NCBI GenBank assembly: GCA_002946415.1
Contig: NJPS01000065.1
Span: 62,001-126,000, forward strand
Source: Rutstroemia sp. NJR-2017a BVV2
Lineage: Eukaryota > Ascomycota > Leotiomycetes > Helotiales > Rutstroemiaceae
Length of the DNA stretch: 64,000 nucleotides
Direction: 5' to 3'
Shown here: positions 1 through 10,543 of the stretch, piece by piece
Numbering within the stretch: the first letter of the stretch is position 1
How the letters are laid out: the number at the start of each line of letters is the position of its first letter
Program-made: the position numbers and the translations under genes
Notes under the pieces: model-generated
The model's input: only the letters and a program-made list of their open reading frames with translations
The model's database searches: none
What the model was told of the DNA's origin: nothing

Positions 1-430
1 TGAAGTAGGTAGGAGACGAGGGGAGAGGTGATGAAGGGGGGATGAAGAGGTGATGAGGTGGGTAGGAGACGAGGGGAGAGAAGGAGCAGGCAAAGGAGGG
101 TTGGACAGATAGAAGAAGACAAAGAAGATGGGGTAGGATTTGGAGGAGAATCGAAGAGGCTACTTGCTGATATAGGTTTGGGTGGGATGGGTTTGATTCG
201 TGGTGTGGTGTGGTAGTGGTAGTTGTGGTGGGTTTGGAGGAACTGGAGCAGTGATTCTCTGCTGGGTTTCAGGTCTCTTTTCCATGAGGTGGGTAGATGG
301 CAAGAAGGGTGGAAAGGGGACCAGGGGTAGGAGGGAGACGGAATGGGAGGGATGGAAGTGAGGTGCGGGTGCAGATATGGGGTTGAGAAAGCGAAGAGCG
401 GGTATGGGAGAGGGGTGGAGAGAAAGTTTC
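1..430. other. Purine-rich left edge, no gene seen
   Basis: Strongly G/A-rich on the plus strand, hence C/T-rich on the minus strand. A 23-bp block is repeated near 5-29 and 58-80. C/T-rich stretches like this often lie just upstream of fungal start codons, so it could be the promoter or leader of a minus-strand gene beyond the left edge. That is inference; no ORF here is convincing. Confidence 0.3.
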
Positions 431-1633
431 TAAGAGGATGATGTCGGGAAGGAAGTATATGGATTGACCCAGTAGAAGTTAAGTTTGCTGTAATGTTTTG
501 GTGCTTCTGTTGTATGAGCTATATATATTTTCTGCAGCTGTTGAAAAAGGTATATAGAGTAGAATAGCAGGTTACATATAATGCACGTTCCTGATGAGGA
601 GACCCAATGTTTGTAAAGGAGACAAATTAGGGGAGAACTGAGTGTGTTGCTGAAGTGTGGGAAGAGTCACAGAGCTGGATATCATTCATTGTATTGCCAC
701 CGTACATCGTGCCCAAATGAAGTAAGTTGTAGTTGTCGGAAGAAAAGTACAAGAGCATGCAACCTACAGTGTACGTCACATGAAATGGCGCAAATAGTTG
801 GTTTGTGACGACTTTGACGAGTAGAAGACTGACTACGACGAGTGATACAGCTCCAACAGGTTGGTCACAATGGCATTGGCGACTAGATGAAGTTGCGGCA
901 TGAGATGAGGTGAGGTTCATGCCGTATTTTATGTTGGAGCCGTAAAGTAATCAGCCTCTTACGCCCGCGTAGTAGTAACACAAACGAGCCCCCTGCAAGG
1001 CGCACTGCGTGTGAACCAATGTACGGTTTGACGTGGGATCAGCAGCGATGGCGGGCTTTATCAGCTGAATATCGTTCTCGTGATTTTCGGGACCAAAATA
1101 AGGTAGGTGGGTAGGTGGTCGTATGGAGTAAACGAATTAAAAGTCATGCTATGGATTGTTACTGAGGGGTTATTGGTTGTGTCAAGATTCAAGATACTTT
1201 CCTGGTTACGGCAGATCCATACTCGGGTTGCGATCCAACATTGCTTTCATGTAGGTTGGCACGTGGTTAGGTAAATAAGGCGCGAGTGGTTTCTCCTCGA
1301 ATAGGAAGAGAAATGTTAGAAAATAGTTATGCCTGATGGTGATCCTATAGTAAAGAGAACCCCTCAGATGACGGTGATAAAATAAAGTTCACTCTGTTGT
1401 CGATTGTAATGTCAACTTCTTGCTATTGTTGGATTCAGTATGGGGCAACTCCACCAAAATCTATTTTAAAGACGATCCAAGCATAGAAAGTGGTAAGAGA
1501 TGAACAAATCCCAAAGAAAGCGGAATCACCAGATTTTCATTCGTAGGATCCATTATTCACAAATCCTGTTGATTCTAAGCTGATAATCCTTTCGTTTTTC
1601 CGAGGCTCATTCTCTTTTGTAGTGCAAGGTAAA
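431..1633. other. Intergenic, no supported gene
   Basis: Contains only short ORFs with no domain or codon signature. A 97-codon minus-strand ORF (627-920) begins with ATG but has no recognisable similarity. I see no RNA gene. Confidence 0.4.
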
Positions 1634-1972
1634 TGTTACGAATGCTTGTCTTCTGAGTCACGTGGAAGTGGTCAGGATTACGGGATACTAGCAGTCGGCA
1701 GACTATTAGTATTATTATAGGTTTATTATTAAAAACAGTTATATAAGGGATCAATCGTAAAGATAAGTAAATAAGTATAATTAAAGTTGAGTATAAAGCT
1801 CTATGTACTAAGGAAACTATCTGATTATATAGATCTTTGTTTTCTAGGAGCCTGAGGAGCGCTTACGATCCGTCCGCTCTAGAAATTATGTGACTAGTTA
1901 CTGTGGGGTTCTACTGTGATTGGCCTTCTCCAATCTCTAAGCCTAAGGTCCCCACAGTCACGACTCGTAACA
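1634..1972. mobile_element. LTR-like repeat, copy A (solo LTR candidate)
   Basis: A 339-bp AT-rich element bounded by a perfect 8-bp inverted terminal pair, TGTTACGA at 1634-1641 and TCGTAACA at 1965-1972, so it has the TG...CA ends typical of LTRs. About 1750-1855 aligns with 4160-4250, and the 3' third aligns with copies B and C, which establishes it as a dispersed repeat. The flanking 5-mers (gtaaa and ggacg) do not match, so no target-site duplication is visible. No retrotransposon coding domain lies nearby. A small TIR-type non-autonomous element is an alternative reading. Confidence 0.5.
1900..1958 (+). other. Conserved two-stem hairpin in LTR-like copy A
   Basis: The outer stem pairs ACTGTGGGG (1900-1908) with CCCCACAGT (1950-1958). 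The inner stem pairs GATTGG (1918-1923) with CCAATC (1930-1935). The internal loop carries TTCTACT on the 5' side and AAGCCTAAGGTC on the 3' side, and both recur in copies B and C. Strand is given as + for convenience; the transcribed strand is unknown. Confidence 0.5.
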
Positions 1973-2677
1973 GGACGATTCGTGTATAACAGTATACTTG
2001 AGAGTAAAAAATGATCAGAATCAAGCAAAAACGTAAGTAGCTAATTTTCCAAGGTAGGAGAATACTTTCTTTAATTCTAGGAGCAATTAAAGAAACTTTT
2101 GATATGGCCCCTTTTGGGATGGTAAGAGGTTTAGGCGAATGATCGGATATCGGGTGTAGAGCTTGGTTGGCTCAATTTCTATGGCGATTGGGTGGGAAAA
2201 AAGCTATAGAGTTTTAGTCGAAACTGAGTTTTCTGTACATGGCTGAAAAAGAAAGTTGAAGCATCAAGTGACGGGACACTTCAAGAGGTGGGCGAATAAG
2301 AGCTACAGCTCTTAAACAGAGAAGAGAGCTTGTACGATCCAATTCGTAGACGGAGGTAGATCTCCTGCGGAGGTGTAGTAGTGTAGGTGGCATTCAAGCT
2401 GAAAGAAACCCAGCTTCGATGCGGGCACCGAACAACTGAGAGGGGCGACAAAAAAGAAGTGAGAGTATTCGGAATCACTGAATTAAACACGCTGGGCAAA
2501 GGAGACCTGTAAGTGCAGTGATAGTTCTTTAACCATTGATCGACTAAAGAATGAATTGCTATCTAAATAGCATAACCCTAGCTATTTCCCCATATCTGCT
2601 ATAGCTCAAAAGAGTGTTCCATGATGAATTAATCGACCTGTCCCTCGACTAAGACTGTGCCTCTCCTCTCCAACTAC
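1973..2677. other. AT-rich intergenic stretch, no gene seen
   Basis: Moderately AT-rich sequence between the LTR-like element and a small minus-strand ORF. The only ORF of note (2281-2499, minus) has no recognisable domain. Confidence 0.35.
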
Positions 2678-3001
2678 TCAAAGGTCCAATGCTGTCGTAA
2701 GAGCATTGACAGAGACAACCAAGTCGTGCATATTGTCATGAGTACTGAGTTTGTCCACAAGAGTATTGCCGTTTTTATCCTTAAGGGTGATGGTTTTTGT
2801 GTGTCCTTCGTTTGTTTTGTCCTTCTTCTCAAAGGACATACGGAAGCGGGGATCAATTTTTTCGAGGGCTTGGCCTAGTGCCACCGTGTTGTCGTGGCAA
2901 GATCGTTCCCAAATCTTTCTGCCGTCGAACGTGAGGGTGCCAACAAAAATGTGACCTTCCACGGAATGTTGCTTGTCATCGAGCGAGAGAGTGGAAGGCA
3001 T
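2678..3001 (-). CDS. Small hypothetical protein (107 aa)
   Basis: An intronless ATG-started ORF of 107 codons. The protein is hydrophilic, with no signal peptide or membrane segment, and has a Lys/Asp-rich middle. The pattern of short beta-like segments (HIFVGTLTFDGRKIW, KTITLKDKNGNTL) suggests a small folded domain, but I recognise no family. It sits between repeat-rich stretches and has no close neighbour, so it could be a lineage-specific gene or a chance ORF. Codon composition does not look obviously non-coding, which is why I list it at low confidence. Confidence 0.4.
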   Translation of the reverse strand: MPSTLSLDDKQHSVEGHIFVGTLTFDGRKIWERSCHDNTVALGQALEKIDPRFRMSFEKKDKTNEGHTKTITLKDKNGNTLVDKLSTHDNMHDLVVSVNALTTALDL

Positions 3002-3475
3002 GATTATTGTGTTGTTCCCTAATGGAAGTTAGTATGTGGGAAAGGCTCATTTTCAAGTAGCTTCTTATACCTACCTGGGCACTTCGGTGATAAAGTAAAG
3101 ATGTCTAGTAGCTAGGCAGCTTCGTGCAAGAGGTAAAGAAAAGTGATGGTGTTGATTTCTGACAGCTCAAGAATGTGATTCTGTAAAACTTGAGAGTTGA
3201 AGTGCTGAGTTGAGATTTATCTGTAGAACTAGATACAGTGGAAATTAAACAGGTCCTATATCCTCAAAGGTGGCAAAACAGTAGCAATTTACTGACTTGT
3301 AAAAGAGCCTATTCCGACCTCGAATTGCCTCTACTGCGGGACCTTGACGCAGGAATCCGAATACACTCTTTTCTTACAGATTATCTTTACATGTATTGGG
3401 TATCCTTCCTCTAGGGCCTCAATAGCCAAGGGGCCAAGCTGTACAACCAGCATACAGACAGAAGTACTATAACAA

Positions 3476-3838
3476 GTTTGATTGGATTCGATCGCTACCA
3501 GCTGTGTTATACACCCATCTCGACCTGTGATTTCCCCTCTTTCCCCTCTCGGTGGCAGACCAGAGCAAGTTTGATTGGATTTGACACTGCCAGCTGTATT
3601 ATACACCCATCTCGATCTGTGATTTCCCCTCTTCCCCCTCTCGGTAGCAGACCAGAGCAAGCTCGATTGGATTTGATCGCTGCCAGCTGTGTTGTCTACC
3701 CATCTCGATCTGTGATTTCCCCTCTTCCCCCTCTCGGTAGCAGACCAGAGCAAGTTTGATTGGATTTGATCGCTGCCAGCTGTGTTGTCCACCCATCTCG
3801 ACCTGTGATTTCCCCTCTTCCCCCTCTCGGTAGCAGAG
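3476..3838. repeat. Minisatellite, about four 92/93-bp units
   Basis: Tandem units start at 3476, 3569, 3661 and 3754; the last is truncated near 3838. Units differ by a few substitutions and one single-base deletion (second unit). Each contains a C/T-rich block ending in CTCTCGGTAGCAGA. Because 93 is a multiple of three, the array is read as repeating 31-residue peptides on both strands over part of its length. I take those ORFs as artefacts of periodicity. Confidence 0.9.
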
Positions 3839-4159
3839 CGATCGTCGGGTGGGCGAGCAGGTAGCTAGCTGAATCTATTATGGTTTCCTGTTTTTGTCAT
3901 TCAAGTTGGGGATGCTGAGATAGGTAGTCACGGATAGCTCTTTGATTGTGGGGCTCTGAGCTAGGCTGCGCACAAAACTCGACGGGCTATCGGGTACCCC
4001 ACGAACCGGGCCACCCGCGGGCAGGCTAAAATTATCTGCAGGCACCCGCGTGTTTACGTCGAGGTCAGCTAGTATCACGTGGAAGCCGATACTGGGACGT
4101 AGGGTTGTGTATTGAAAGACTAACAAGCAGGGGATTGAACAAATGGTTTCTGACACAAA

Positions 4160-4386
4160 TAACTAAGTAATGAATTACTATTTGAGTTGAGCACGAAGCT
4201 CTATATATTAAGCAAATACTTTCTGCTTATATAGACCTTCGTCCTCGCTGTGATTCCCAAGTCGCCAGGTCGCTGCGTCGCTGCTTCGACTGTCGACTTT
4301 GGTTACACATAATTCATGCCTGAGGTTCTACTACTGCTCACCGAGCAATTGAGCTTAAGGTCCTCAGCCCTTTATGGTTCGTAACA
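4160..4386. mobile_element. LTR-like repeat, copy B (5'-truncated)
   Basis: Aligns with copy A from its middle to its 3' end, including the segment before the tatagac/tatagat motif and the terminal TCGTAACA at 4379-4386. The 5' part found in copy A is missing. It ends exactly where copy C begins, which suggests recombination between copies. Confidence 0.5.
4320..4367 (+). other. Conserved two-stem hairpin in LTR-like copy B
   Basis: The outer stem pairs CTGAGG (4320-4325) with CCTCAG (4362-4367). The inner stem pairs TGCTC (4335-4339) with GAGCA (4343-4347) around a 3-base loop. Internal-loop motifs are TTCTACT and GAGCTTAAGGT. Both stems differ in sequence from copies A and C yet remain complementary. 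Confidence 0.5.
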
Positions 4387-4539
4387 TAGACCTTCATTCT
4401 CTACTAATTATCTCTGCTTAGCGCTGATCAGTGTTGATCAGACTAGGTCACGTGCCCTTACAGGTTCTACTGTAATCCTGCTGGATTACTGAGCCTAAGG
4501 TCCCCTGTTCACGTGGCCAGTGTTACGTCCGTCGTAACA
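4387..4539. mobile_element. LTR-like repeat, copy C (3' fragment)
   Basis: Starts directly after the terminus of copy B with tagaccttc, which matches an internal position of B (near 4232). It runs to a terminal TCGTAACA at 4532-4539. The end also holds a short palindrome, TGTTACG (4521-4527) facing CGTAACA (4533-4539). It represents only the 3' half of the element. Confidence 0.45.
4449..4515 (+). other. Conserved two-stem hairpin in LTR-like copy C
   Basis: The outer stem is CACGTG (4449-4454) with CACGTG (4510-4515), continued by ACAGG (4460-4464) with CCTGT (4504-4508). The inner stem is GTAATCC (4472-4478) with GGATTAC (4483-4489) around the loop tgct. Internal-loop motifs are TTCTACT and GAGCCTAAGGTC. 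This is the most stable-looking of the three copies. Confidence 0.5.
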
Positions 4540-4896
4540 ACCCTCTTCCGTATAATATAGAGCTGCCGAGAGAGGAAGAGGAGAGGAGGGAGGATCTTTT
4601 TCGAGCGCGACAAGTAAGAAGAGCGGGATTCTCGCCACTTGCTAGCTTAGGATGGTAAGTTGATTGGTCCCTGGGCATAAACTGTGATGTGCATGAATGA
4701 TGAGCATAAAAACTGGCTGCTTCTGTGGACGGTGGAAATGGAAAATGCCGATGGAGGGATGGATGGTGCACTTCTACCGGTAGAGTTTTATGTTGGATCT
4801 GCAGTGATCGGCCATAAAAATGGGGAGACGTACTGCACAGTAAATCACTGACTGAGAAGCACGAAGTGCAGCCGTAAAGGTACATTGACTGTAAGT

Positions 4897-4925
4897 GTCG
4901 CGGTCGCGGTCGCGGTCGCGGTCGC
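4897..4925. repeat. Hexanucleotide repeat (TCGCGG)n
   Basis: Between four and five head-to-tail copies of a GC-rich hexamer in otherwise mixed intergenic sequence. Confidence 0.85.
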
Positions 4926-5431
4926 TGTCACTATGGAGTCTTGTACATAGCATATACACCGGCCTGACCGGCTACCCGCCTGTTCTTAAAATTAAGCTCA
5001 AATGTCGGGTCCTCTCTTCTCGCCACTGCGTCCGTACGGAGATAATCCTTCTTTTTCTGCTGGTGGATTGGTGGATGCGGATCGAAGCGGCAGGTTGTGA
5101 TTGGATCGGAAAGACCAACACGCTAAAAGATTGGTGCGTTTCAGAATAATTTAGTCGGGATCGAAGAACGACGACGCCTGTGCTCCTTGTGCTCTTGGGG
5201 ATGCGGATGGGGATGGGCGTATTTCACAGCCCAACACCAACAATGCGAGAGCGTTTGTGAGGACAACGCAAAGGATCGCCAGCTATGAAATGTGATGAGA
5301 TCCGATACAACCTCAATGGCAATGCAATGGCAATGCAATGCACCAACAAAGGCAACCTGGAAAGCTTGATGGTCCTCGTGTGAACTTTATACATCCTTCG
5401 TCTCTGCGCTGCAGCTATATATACATATGAC

Positions 5432-5467
5432 ATGCTCACAATGCTCACAATGCTCACAATGCTCACA
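5432..5467. repeat. 9-bp tandem repeat, four copies
   Basis: Four adjacent copies of a 9-bp unit (atgctcaca). The ORF reading through it on the minus strand gives a repeated Cys-Glu-His tripeptide that I regard as spurious. Confidence 0.85.
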
Positions 5468-6704
5468 TACTTCGTACATCGGATCTAAGAAAATCTGTAA
5501 CGTCGGCTTCATACCCCATGTTCCAAACCCATGATACGGGAGTACTCTCTGTGAGTCTGTGGCCCTTGCCCTTGGCCCTCTTTGGCCCCTGCTTCCACAC
5601 AATCCCCGAGTCAGCCCCACCGCAAATGTTTTGGAGGCCACGGATGGGACCAATGAGATTACGCCGTTCGCCTGTTTCACCTTGGAAATTGATTAACCGA
5701 CTGATAAAATAGTGAAAATGGCAGAATTGGGAAAAAAGGATTTTGGCTGCTCTGTCTCAGCTTTCTCCCGCTTTGCTCTCCATTGTGTGTGCGTCTCGCC
5801 GCTGTCATGCCGTTTCCCAGCTTCCAACTTCCCTTCTGTGTTATTCCGTTTACACATCTACACCTTTACATACTCTTGCACGTCTTCGCTTCTCTTCCTC
5901 GACTCGGATCTGGAAACGGCTTGGAATATTCGGACCTTCGACCCTTCGACCCTTCGACCCTTCTTCCATCTGACCATCAGGCACATGTCTCTGAGTCGGG
6001 CACATTCTTCACTTTAATGCTCCATGTTGCAAGTTGCATGTAGATCGTGCTATTTTATTCTATTCTTTTACTCATCATCCTCGTTTGATTCACAAAAACA
6101 AACGCAGATCCTACAATAGACGTCACTCACTACCTTGTCGTCTTACTTGGGATCTACGTTTCCACTTCTTCCTCTTCTTCCTCTTCTTCGTCTTCTGCGA
6201 AGTACTTCAACCAATCCTTTCCTGTCGAACCGAACCGGACCCTCGAGTACATATTGCCCCTCCTCTCATCTCTTCCACATCCCACGTCCCACGTCCCACA
6301 TCCCACGTCCACTTCAATCTCAACCTTCGGATACGCGCTCTTCTAACTACGCTCCACAATTCCCTGCCAAGCAGACTACTTACGAATGACCGTTTTTTGT
6401 CCTTCCCCTCAAATATATTAAAGCTTCCTCTTCCGGATAATAACCTTCTCTTTTGGGGTTATACCCGTCTAACCGTTGATTCTTAAGAGAACGTCTTGCT
6501 CCATCTTCTTTGATTGCGGTGTCTTATTACACTTCAAGATTCCCGAGGTTTTATTCTTGATGTCACTAATTCAATATCAAAATTTCCTGTGCAGGCACAA
6601 TTGAGACTTTACTCTCATAGCACTACCAACCACACTCCTTTAATACAACAAAGTTCTTAACATCTTCCACTTCTTGCTGGCTGTGCCAGTTTACTTTCTG
6701 ACAG

Positions 6705-8616
6705 ATGACCCCTCCTCGTCTGGATCTTTCAAAAACATTTCAACACGGAGACATGTTACTCTCTGCCAGAACTTCCCCTAGGCTCAGCCTACGGCGGGCA
6801 GCTTATGATCCCAAAGATAAAGGACCATTATCCTCGACCTCTTCTCGATTTAGCTTCAACCACCTCATCGCCTCCTCCCCACCACCGTCACCAGGACTTC
6901 CAGCTCTAGTACCGAGGCACGGGAAACTTCCACCGTCTCGAACTCCTAGGAAATGGTTCAGGGGATTCATGTGGTTTTGTGGAGTGTCACTTATACTGTA
7001 CTTTGCATTTACGACGACGCAATTAGATGGAACTTTGGAAGCAGTAGGATGGGTGACGGATGCAGGAAATCAATTTGAAATGGCAGGAGGATCGGAATTG
7101 CCTGATTTTCCCACTCCAGTCATTGTAACTGACAAACGCGGGCGATCGAGATGGACAGTTTCCATTCCTCCGAATCATGAGTTTCCTCTCACTCTTAACC
7201 AATATTCTGATATCTGCTCGCACAGCATGGAAATCTCGCGAACGGTTGCAGATCTCCATACCCATATGCACAAAGAGCATGCGGCTCATTATGATTATTA
7301 TCATGTCGACCAGTATTTCATGGATGTAGCTGAGGCGGAGTCGCATGGACTTTTACCTGGACTCAAGGCGAAGAATAGCGTATTGAGGGAAAAGGATGGC
7401 TCGCTAGTAGGAGAGAATAAGGATGGACTGATCGAATCTGATGTTTGTGAAAAGACAATGACTTTCGTGTTGGAAACGCCGGATGCTGGATTAGGAAAGA
7501 CATTGATGATGTTGTGGACGGCATATGGTCTGGCTCAGAAAGAGGGAAGGCATTTCTTTGTCGATGATTCAAGATGGTAAGAGATAAGAAATTTACTGAT
7601 TTCTAGAAAATCTACTAACCTTTTCTAGGGCGTACGGCAAATACACCACCTTCTTCAAGCCTCCACCAGAACCAAAATGCAGACCACCGCCACGACACGA
7701 AATGCTTCCCTGTCCTCACCATTCTCGTCATCTAATAGTTTCCGCAGCCACCGCGTCTTATACCTTTGGAGGAGCTTTCAATGAAGCGTTTGAGGATGCT
7801 AGGAAGATGGAAGTTTACCGACAGAGACCAATTTATGAAATGGCCCGACAAGGGTATCGAGCTCTTTTCAGATTAGCCGATGAGGATGCCGGATACGTCG
7901 ACCAGAGAGTGGCTGAGTTCAAAACGAAGACCACACTTGAACCTGTCGATCAAGCTAGCGGCCTCGTGGTTGGAGTCCATGTTCGTCATGGCGATAGAAG
8001 ACCTTACGAATTTCAGTACAAGGATAGTTACATACCACTACAGGTGTATGCAGACACAGCACGAACGCTTATTGATGACCAATTCAACAGTTCTCGTCCA
8101 GACGGAAAAGAGGACGTGGTAGGGAAGATGGCTAGTGCATTAGTCATCGCATCTGATGATCCGGATGTGTACGACTCGGATGAATTCAAAGACGTTTCCC
8201 GCGCTCAGGAGCAAATTCGATTGGCATCCAAGAACGCCCTTGAGGCTGCCGCTCCCAAGGCTACGGATCCTGGACCAAGGAAATTCGTAGACGATACTGT
8301 TGGTTGGGAAGGCGGGTTCTTCGCAGGCATGTTTTGGAGCCTGGGGAAGCCAACTGGGACTCCGGGCACGGCGGTTGAGAAGCCGGATACTATGCTGCCA
8401 CCAACAGCGGAAGCTTTGAGGTTGAGAGAGCTTGTTGCTCGCGCATATCTGATGGATCTCGCCGTCCTGGGACGAGCGAGTGATAAGATCGTCTGCACGG
8501 TTAGCGCCACCGGCTGCAGACTTCTGGCTGTGATGCTGGGCTGGGAGAAAGCCATTGAAGATGGGGGATTCGTGAACGTGGATGGCGATTTCAATTGGAG
8601 GGGGATAGCGTGGTGA
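6705..8616 (+). CDS. Fucosyltransferase-like type II membrane protein
   Basis: Two exons (6705-7576, 7629-8616) joined across a 52-bp intron with a perfect TACTAAC branch point, giving 619 aa. A Ser/Pro-rich cytoplasmic N-terminus is followed by one membrane segment at about residues 84-105, then a lumenal domain. The motif VHVRHGD near residue 407 and a later IASDDPDVY match the nucleotide-sugar-binding signatures of the FUT8/NodZ-type fucosyltransferase fold (HxRxxD and DDP). I therefore infer a Golgi glycosyltransferase-like protein; the acceptor and the sugar cannot be read from sequence. A Pro-rich, Cys-containing segment follows the splice junction (residues 299-316). The start is the first ATG after a C/T-rich leader. 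Confidence 0.8.
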
Positions 8617-9724
8617 CAGGAGACAAGGACAGTTTTTATATTCGTTCATACATTCGTTTGTGCATATTTCATTTCCTAAGCGAGGTCTTGGCGCGGCATT
8701 GTGGTCTTTCAGCGGTTGGAGCATTGTGTCTGGAGTTTTTGGCATGGATTTTTGGGTTGTTTTGGGTCGCATTGGGATGGGAATGGGTATGGCATGGCAT
8801 GAAATAATCCCCAGCCAAATTTTGGAAACAAGCCAAAAAAAGCTTTGGCATGTGTGGCAGCGTGTTTTGTATTGTTGATATGGTACCATATCTGTGAAGG
8901 ACTAAAGCTAGGGGGGGACAAAGGGATACAATAATAGAGTATCCAGCTATCTACTAAATAGCTGCAGTGACAAGATCACGCCGATTAAATATATGAAGAA
9001 ATCCAGAACTATCCGACCGCTCCTTGACCTTTCTGTGTCATCAATACTATGTGTATTTATCTCACTGTTTGTTGCCTATATTATATTATGTGCTGTAAAA
9101 ATAAACATATGCTTCCGATACTGGTGGAAGAGCGGAAGCGAAACGGGATAGGGGAAGTGAGCCTAGGATGGGGAGATGGCTTTAGGGTGGGAATGAGTGG
9201 AAGTGGGAGTGGGAGGTTGGATTTGAGATGGATGGATACTGACTTTTATGAAGTTCGAGAGGGGATAGAATGGGATTAAGATCGAGATTGGGAGTGTGAT
9301 GACTGATACTTCTATATACCTATCCGTGTGCGTGCTATGCTGCTGTGTGTGTCTGTATACCTGAGTCCCAGAGAAGAGCTCTTGGTAAAGTTTTTGGGAT
9401 TTGAGATAACAGGCTAGCGCCTGCAGGAACGAGAAGAGAAAAGGGGAAATTTGAGGTTTGACGAAGGAAACATATGGAGATAGTATCCTACAAGCGTGAT
9501 TCACCTGCCCGCAGATGTACGCACGAACTCTCCGTCGTATTTTTGAGTTGAACCTATGGACGCAATTCCCTGCTGTCGATATGACTGTAGATCTCATGAT
9601 ATCAATGTGTTCCAAGCCATGTCCATTTCCCGAAGGACCCCGAAAGACGAAACCAAAACTCCTTTGCTGTACCCCTCCCAGATAGTTCCAGACCAAAAGG
9701 ACACCACTGCACTCCCCACTTAAC
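8617..9724. other. 3' flanks of convergent genes
   Basis: Separates the 3' ends of the fucosyltransferase-like gene and the first BTB gene. A long minus-strand ORF (9163-9696) has no ATG at its start and no domain; I take it as non-coding. Confidence 0.4.
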
Positions 9725-10543
9725 TCAAAGGTAAAGCGTAATAGTAAAAATCTCCCCCCTCAAAGGATCATAAAACCCCGACCCCGGCACCCGTCTATTC
9801 AGCCCTCCCGTCCTCGCCGCCACCGCATACGCCCGCAGCAAATCCCCCGCAAACTCCCCAAACTCACTAACATGCTCCGCAAAAACCGCATCCCGCCCCC
9901 CTGTATCCTTACACCCCATCAGCATCCACATAGCATACGGCTTCAGACAGGCATCGACCACCAGTTTCCGCGCAGGGTGTCCTGCCGGCAGAGACACAGC
10001 AGCTTTGATATGCGTCGTGCGGACGTAATCCCCGTCTGGGATGCCCAATAGCAATTGCTTTAATTCCCGGAGCGCGCTCATTGAGATCGCGAGCTCGAGG
10101 CCGTCGCAGGTGACGAAGAAGTCGAGGATGTACGCGGTTTGGACGTCCCAGGTTTGGGCGGAGGTGAACATGATGATGGTGCCGGTGTAGAGGAATTGGA
10201 CTACGAGCTCGAAGATTTCGCTGGGGGTCTCGGGGAGGTGGAGTTCTTGTGTTTGGGATTCGAGGAAATGGCCGTTGAAGGCGCGGTCGAAGTAGGTGGA
10301 GGAGGTGCAGAGGAGACGCTTGGGGAGTGTGAAGAGTTTTTTGGTTGGGCCGACGAGGATCTTGACTTCGGGTCCCTGGAGGAGTTCGAGTTTTCTGGAG
10401 AGGGGTTTGGTTAGTCTGGTGCTTCGGAAGTGGTTCTGAGATAATATGTGGGGGGTAGTATTCTTAACCATTGCTTACTTGGCAAACTCATCTGCTGGTA
10501 AAGCTGCATAGGCAGCAGTCTCGGTGGGCTTGGTTGGCGGCAT
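9725..10543 (-). CDS. BTB/POZ domain protein 1
   Basis: Two exons on the minus strand (10479-10543, 9725-10394) give 244 aa. The intron has a GTAAGC donor, a GACTAAC branch site and a CAG acceptor. Exon 1 encodes a short N-terminus ending LPADEFAK. The BTB fold follows (VKILVG, FTLPKRLLC, STYFDRAFNGHF, then LVVQFLYTG at about residues 80-88). The C-terminal half is helical without a second known domain. BTB modules dimerise or recruit cullin-3 ligases, but in this fungal family (BTB alone, about 250 aa) the partners are unknown. It lies 498 bp from a second BTB gene in the same orientation. Confidence 0.85.

Larger units (their letters stand above)
4540..6704. other. Intergenic and leader region of the fucosyltransferase-like gene
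   Basis: No convincing ORF. From about 5750 the plus strand becomes C/T-rich, with short repeats such as cgaccctt units (5932-5963) and ccacgtc units (6276-6310). This is typical of a long fungal promoter or 5' leader. Several short upstream ATGs (for example 6034) precede the start at 6705, so upstream ORFs are possible if transcription starts early. Confidence 0.4.

Noticed and set aside
627..920. 97-codon minus-strand ORF beginning with ATG
   Set aside because: Low-complexity, hydrophobic-patchy peptide with no domain, in a repeat-flanked intergenic region; not supported as a gene.
3331..3792. 153-codon minus-strand ORF and 93-codon plus-strand ORF over the minisatellite
   Set aside because: Both are readings of the 92/93-bp tandem repeat; the period being nearly a multiple of three keeps the frames open.
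9163..9696. 177-codon minus-strand ORF next to BTB gene 1
   Set aside because: No ATG at its start and no recognisable domain; position fits 3' flanking sequence.
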